Shown: piece by piece, positions 5,329 to 7,120 of the stretch | How positions within the stretch are numbered: position 1 is the stretch's first letter | How the letters are laid out: each line of letters starts with the position of its first letter | Assembly: GCA_030602965.1 (NCBI GenBank) | Contig: JAUVYS010000064.1 | Coordinates: 1-7,120 of the forward strand | Source: Candidatus Bathyarchaeota archaeon | GTDB lineage: Archaea; Thermoproteota; Bathyarchaeia; RBG-16-48-13; JAGMEO01 | DNA: 7,120 nucleotides | Direction of reading: 5' to 3' | The notes under the pieces: model-generated | The model's input: only the letters and a program-made list of their open reading frames with translations | Told to the model about the DNA's origin: nothing | Databases searched by the model: none | Made by a program: the position numbers and the translations under genes

Positions 5329-7120
5329 ATGAAAAAATTTTTTTTTGAATCAGAAGTAGAAGAAGCAGTTCTTGAGATTCTAAAAGAGATTGGTTATCAT
5401 GTACTTTATGGTCCCGATGTGGCTCCTTATGGATTATTTTCTGAGAGGAAGAGTTTTTCAGATGTCATTTTATTGGAAAGGCTACAGAATAAAATCGATC
5501 AATTAAACTCAGAAATACCTTTAGAATCAAGAGAAGAAGCGATAAAGACCTTATTAAAAGTCGAAAGTCCGAAACTAATCAATAATAATTTTTCATTTCA
5601 TCGGATGCTTGTGGATGGTATCGATGTTGAATATATGAGAGAAGATGGGACAATATCGGGAGACAAGGTTTGGCTTTTTGATTATGAAAATCCCGAGAAT
5701 AATGAGTTTTTAGCTGTCAATCAATTTACAGTGATAGAAAATGAGAATAATCGGAGACCTGACATCGTTGTTTTCATTAACGGTCTACCGTTAGCTGTTA
5801 TTGAGTTAAAGAATCCAGTTGATGAAAAAGCGACAATATGGACAGCGTTTAATCAACTTGAGACGTATAAACACCAGATTTCTTCATTGTTTCGTTACAA
5901 CGAAGTGTTAGTCATCAGTGATGGTTTAGAAGCGAGAGCTGGAACTATTACGTCAAGTAAAGAGTGGTTTAAGCCCTGGAAGACAATTAAGCCTGATGAA
6001 TCAGTTCCCTCAACGAGGCTTGAACTTGAAGTGCTTCTTAAAGGCATATTTGATAAACAGGTTTTTCTCGATTTAATTCGGCATTTTATTGTTTTTGAAA
6101 AGGAGAAGGCGATTAAGAAGAAAATTGCTATGTATCATCAATACCATGCTGTCAATAAAGCGGTGAATGCGACAATAAATGCTTCGAGTGTTGGAGGCGA
6201 TAAGCGATCTGGTGTAGTATGGCATACTCAAGGCTCTGGAAAGAGCTTAATAATGGTATTTTATACGGGAAAACTTGTTTTAAAATTAGATAATCCTACG
6301 ATTGTGGTGCTTACTGATCGAAATGATCTTGACGATCAGCTATTTGGTACGTTCAGTCGGTGTCATGAATTACTTCGACAAAGTCCCATTCAAGCGGAGT
6401 CAAGAGAGCAACTTCGAGAATTGTTGGCAGTCGCTTCCGGCGGGATCGTGTTTACGACTATCCAGAAGTTTTTCCCTGAAGAGAAAGGTGGTCAGTATCC
6501 TTTACTCTCGGAGAGAAGAAACATTGTTGTCATTGCTGATGAAGCTCATCGAAGCCAGTACGATTTTATCGATGGGTTTGCAAGGCACATGAGAGACGCA
6601 TTGCCCAACGCGACATTCATTGGGTTTACTGGCACACCAATTGAAAAAGCGGATCGCAGCACACCAGCTGTATTCGGAGATTACGTGGATATTTATGATA
6701 TTAGTCAGGCTGTTGAAGATGGAGCAACTGTGAGGATCTATTATGAAAGCCGATTGGCGAAATTGGATCTGAAGCCTGAGGAGAGACCGAAAATTGACCC
6801 GGATTTTGAAGAAGTCACCGAAGGAGAAGAGATTGAACGGAAAGAAAAATTGAAGAGTAAGTGGGCAAGGCAAGAGGCGCTCGTGGGAAGTGAAAGCCGC
6901 ATCAAACGGGTGGCTAAGGATCTTGTTGATCATTTCGAGAAACGATTGGACGTTCTCGATGGCAAAGCTATGGTCGTTTGTATGAGCAGACGTATTTGTG
7001 TTGATCTTCATAATGAGATCATCAAATTGAACCCGGAATGGCACGATGAAAAAGACGATCAAGGCTTCCTCAAAGTTGTCATGACAGGATCCGCGAGTGA
7101 GCCCGCGAGCCGGCCGCCCC
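5329..7120 (+). CDS. hsdR: Type I restriction-modification system, restriction/translocase subunit HsdR, partial (3' end beyond window)
   Basis: HsdR is the ATP-dependent translocase and endonuclease that cuts unmodified DNA when bound to HsdM and HsdS. A stop-free frame of 597 codons runs to the window edge; the family is usually about 1000-1100 residues, so roughly 40-45% is missing. The N-terminal PD-(D/E)xK nuclease shows D145 (RRPD), E159-L-K161 (AVIELKNP) and Q176-LET-Y180. The superfamily 2 motor shows Walker A H299-TQGSGKS306, motif Ia TDRNDLDDQ (329-337), TTIQKF, the DEAH box D404-EAHR408, FTGTP (433-437) and KAMVVCMSR (546-554). Motifs V and VI would lie beyond the edge. The start is uncertain: ATG 5329 is in frame but has no clear ribosome-binding site, and an out-of-frame ATG lies at 5319. 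The gene follows hsdS by 19 nt. The last 10 or so residues (SEPASRPP) depart from the family pattern. Confidence 0.93.
   Translation, partial: MKKFFFESEVEEAVLEILKEIGYHVLYGPDVAPYGLFSERKSFSDVILLERLQNKIDQLNSEIPLESREEAIKTLLKVESPKLINNNFSFHRMLVDGIDVEYMREDGTISGDKVWLFDYENPENNEFLAVNQFTVIENENNRRPDIVVFINGLPLAVIELKNPVDEKATIWTAFNQLETYKHQISSLFRYNEVLVISDGLEARAGTITSSKEWFKPWKTIKPDESVPSTRLELEVLLKGIFDKQVFLDLIRHFIVFEKEKAIKKKIAMYHQYHAVNKAVNATINASSVGGDKRSGVVWHTQGSGKSLIMVFYTGKLVLKLDNPTIVVLTDRNDLDDQLFGTFSRCHELLRQSPIQAESREQLRELLAVASGGIVFTTIQKFFPEEKGGQYPLLSERRNIVVIADEAHRSQYDFIDGFARHMRDALPNATFIGFTGTPIEKADRSTPAVFGDYVDIYDISQAVEDGATVRIYYESRLAKLDLKPEERPKIDPDFEEVTEGEEIERKEKLKSKWARQEALVGSESRIKRVAKDLVDHFEKRLDVLDGKAMVVCMSRRICVDLHNEIIKLNPEWHDEKDDQGFLKVVMTGSASEPASRPP
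7091..7120. other. Anomalous GC-rich window terminus
   Basis: The last 30 bases contain 26 G or C (19 of the last 20), although hsdR just before runs at about 40-50%. The frame stays open but the residues after TGSAS no longer fit the HsdR pattern as I know it. Low-quality calls at a contig end, or a chimeric junction, are more likely than natural sequence. Confidence 0.5.

Noticed and set aside
6302..6592. 96-codon plus-strand frame inside hsdR
   Set aside because: It overlaps the Walker A to DEAH region of HsdR in another frame, and the HsdR motifs are unambiguous.
6502..7062. 186-codon open frame on the minus strand opposite hsdR
   Set aside because: It lies entirely antisense to the motor domain of HsdR, has low-complexity Phe/Ser/Ile-rich composition and no recognisable domain or ribosome-binding site; it is a shadow frame.
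7086..7092. GGATCC (BamHI-type site) as a sign of cloning vector at the right end
   Set aside because: The six bases encode the expected Gly-Ser of the HsdR TGS motif, and what follows does not match a vector polylinker that I know.

Overview
This AT-rich window, most likely archaeal, carries a type I restriction-modification operon preceded by a cluster of small DNA-binding proteins and a tandem noncoding duplication. The archaeal reading rests on short leaders with TATA-like boxes about 38 nt before start codons, purine-rich Shine-Dalgarno sequences, an AbrB/SpoVT-type swapped-hairpin protein and a CopG-type ribbon-helix-helix protein with basic neighbours. No marker gene fixes the lineage, so the organism call is an inference.

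Layout. Positions 1-600 on the minus strand hold a two-gene operon: a ribbon-helix-helix protein (TTG start at 600) coupled by a TGATG overlap to a winged-helix protein that runs off the left edge. Across a 71-bp divergent intergenic region lies an unrecognised 262-residue coiled-coil/Cys-rich protein (672-1460). Next comes a 76-residue AbrB-like protein (1626-1856). Its last 27 codons plus about 240 bp of downstream noncoding DNA are duplicated in tandem (1776-2100 and 2101-2445, offset about 346 bp), so that a decayed AbrB tail sits at 2101-2202. Parts of the noncoding DNA are more alike between the copies (44 of 46 bases) than the coding tail is (63 of 75), and both copies can form the same weak hairpins. 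This is the most unusual feature of the window.

From 2522 a TATA-like promoter leads into hsdM (2564-4081), hsdS (4071-5309, overlapping hsdM by 11 nt) and hsdR (5329 to beyond the right edge). HsdM and HsdS would form the DNA-recognising adenine methyltransferase; HsdR adds the ATP-driven translocase and nuclease. All three show the expected motifs. HsdR is cut by the window edge at residue 597, at roughly 55-60% of the usual family length.

Oddities in the operon: an A6T9 tract at the hsdR start that places two ATG codons in different frames, a strongly AT-rich hsdS between more GC-rich neighbours, and a final 30 bp that is 26/30 G+C and departs from the HsdR family pattern, suggestive of poor base calls or a junction at a contig end. 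No tRNA, rRNA, CRISPR array, transposase or integrase was seen.
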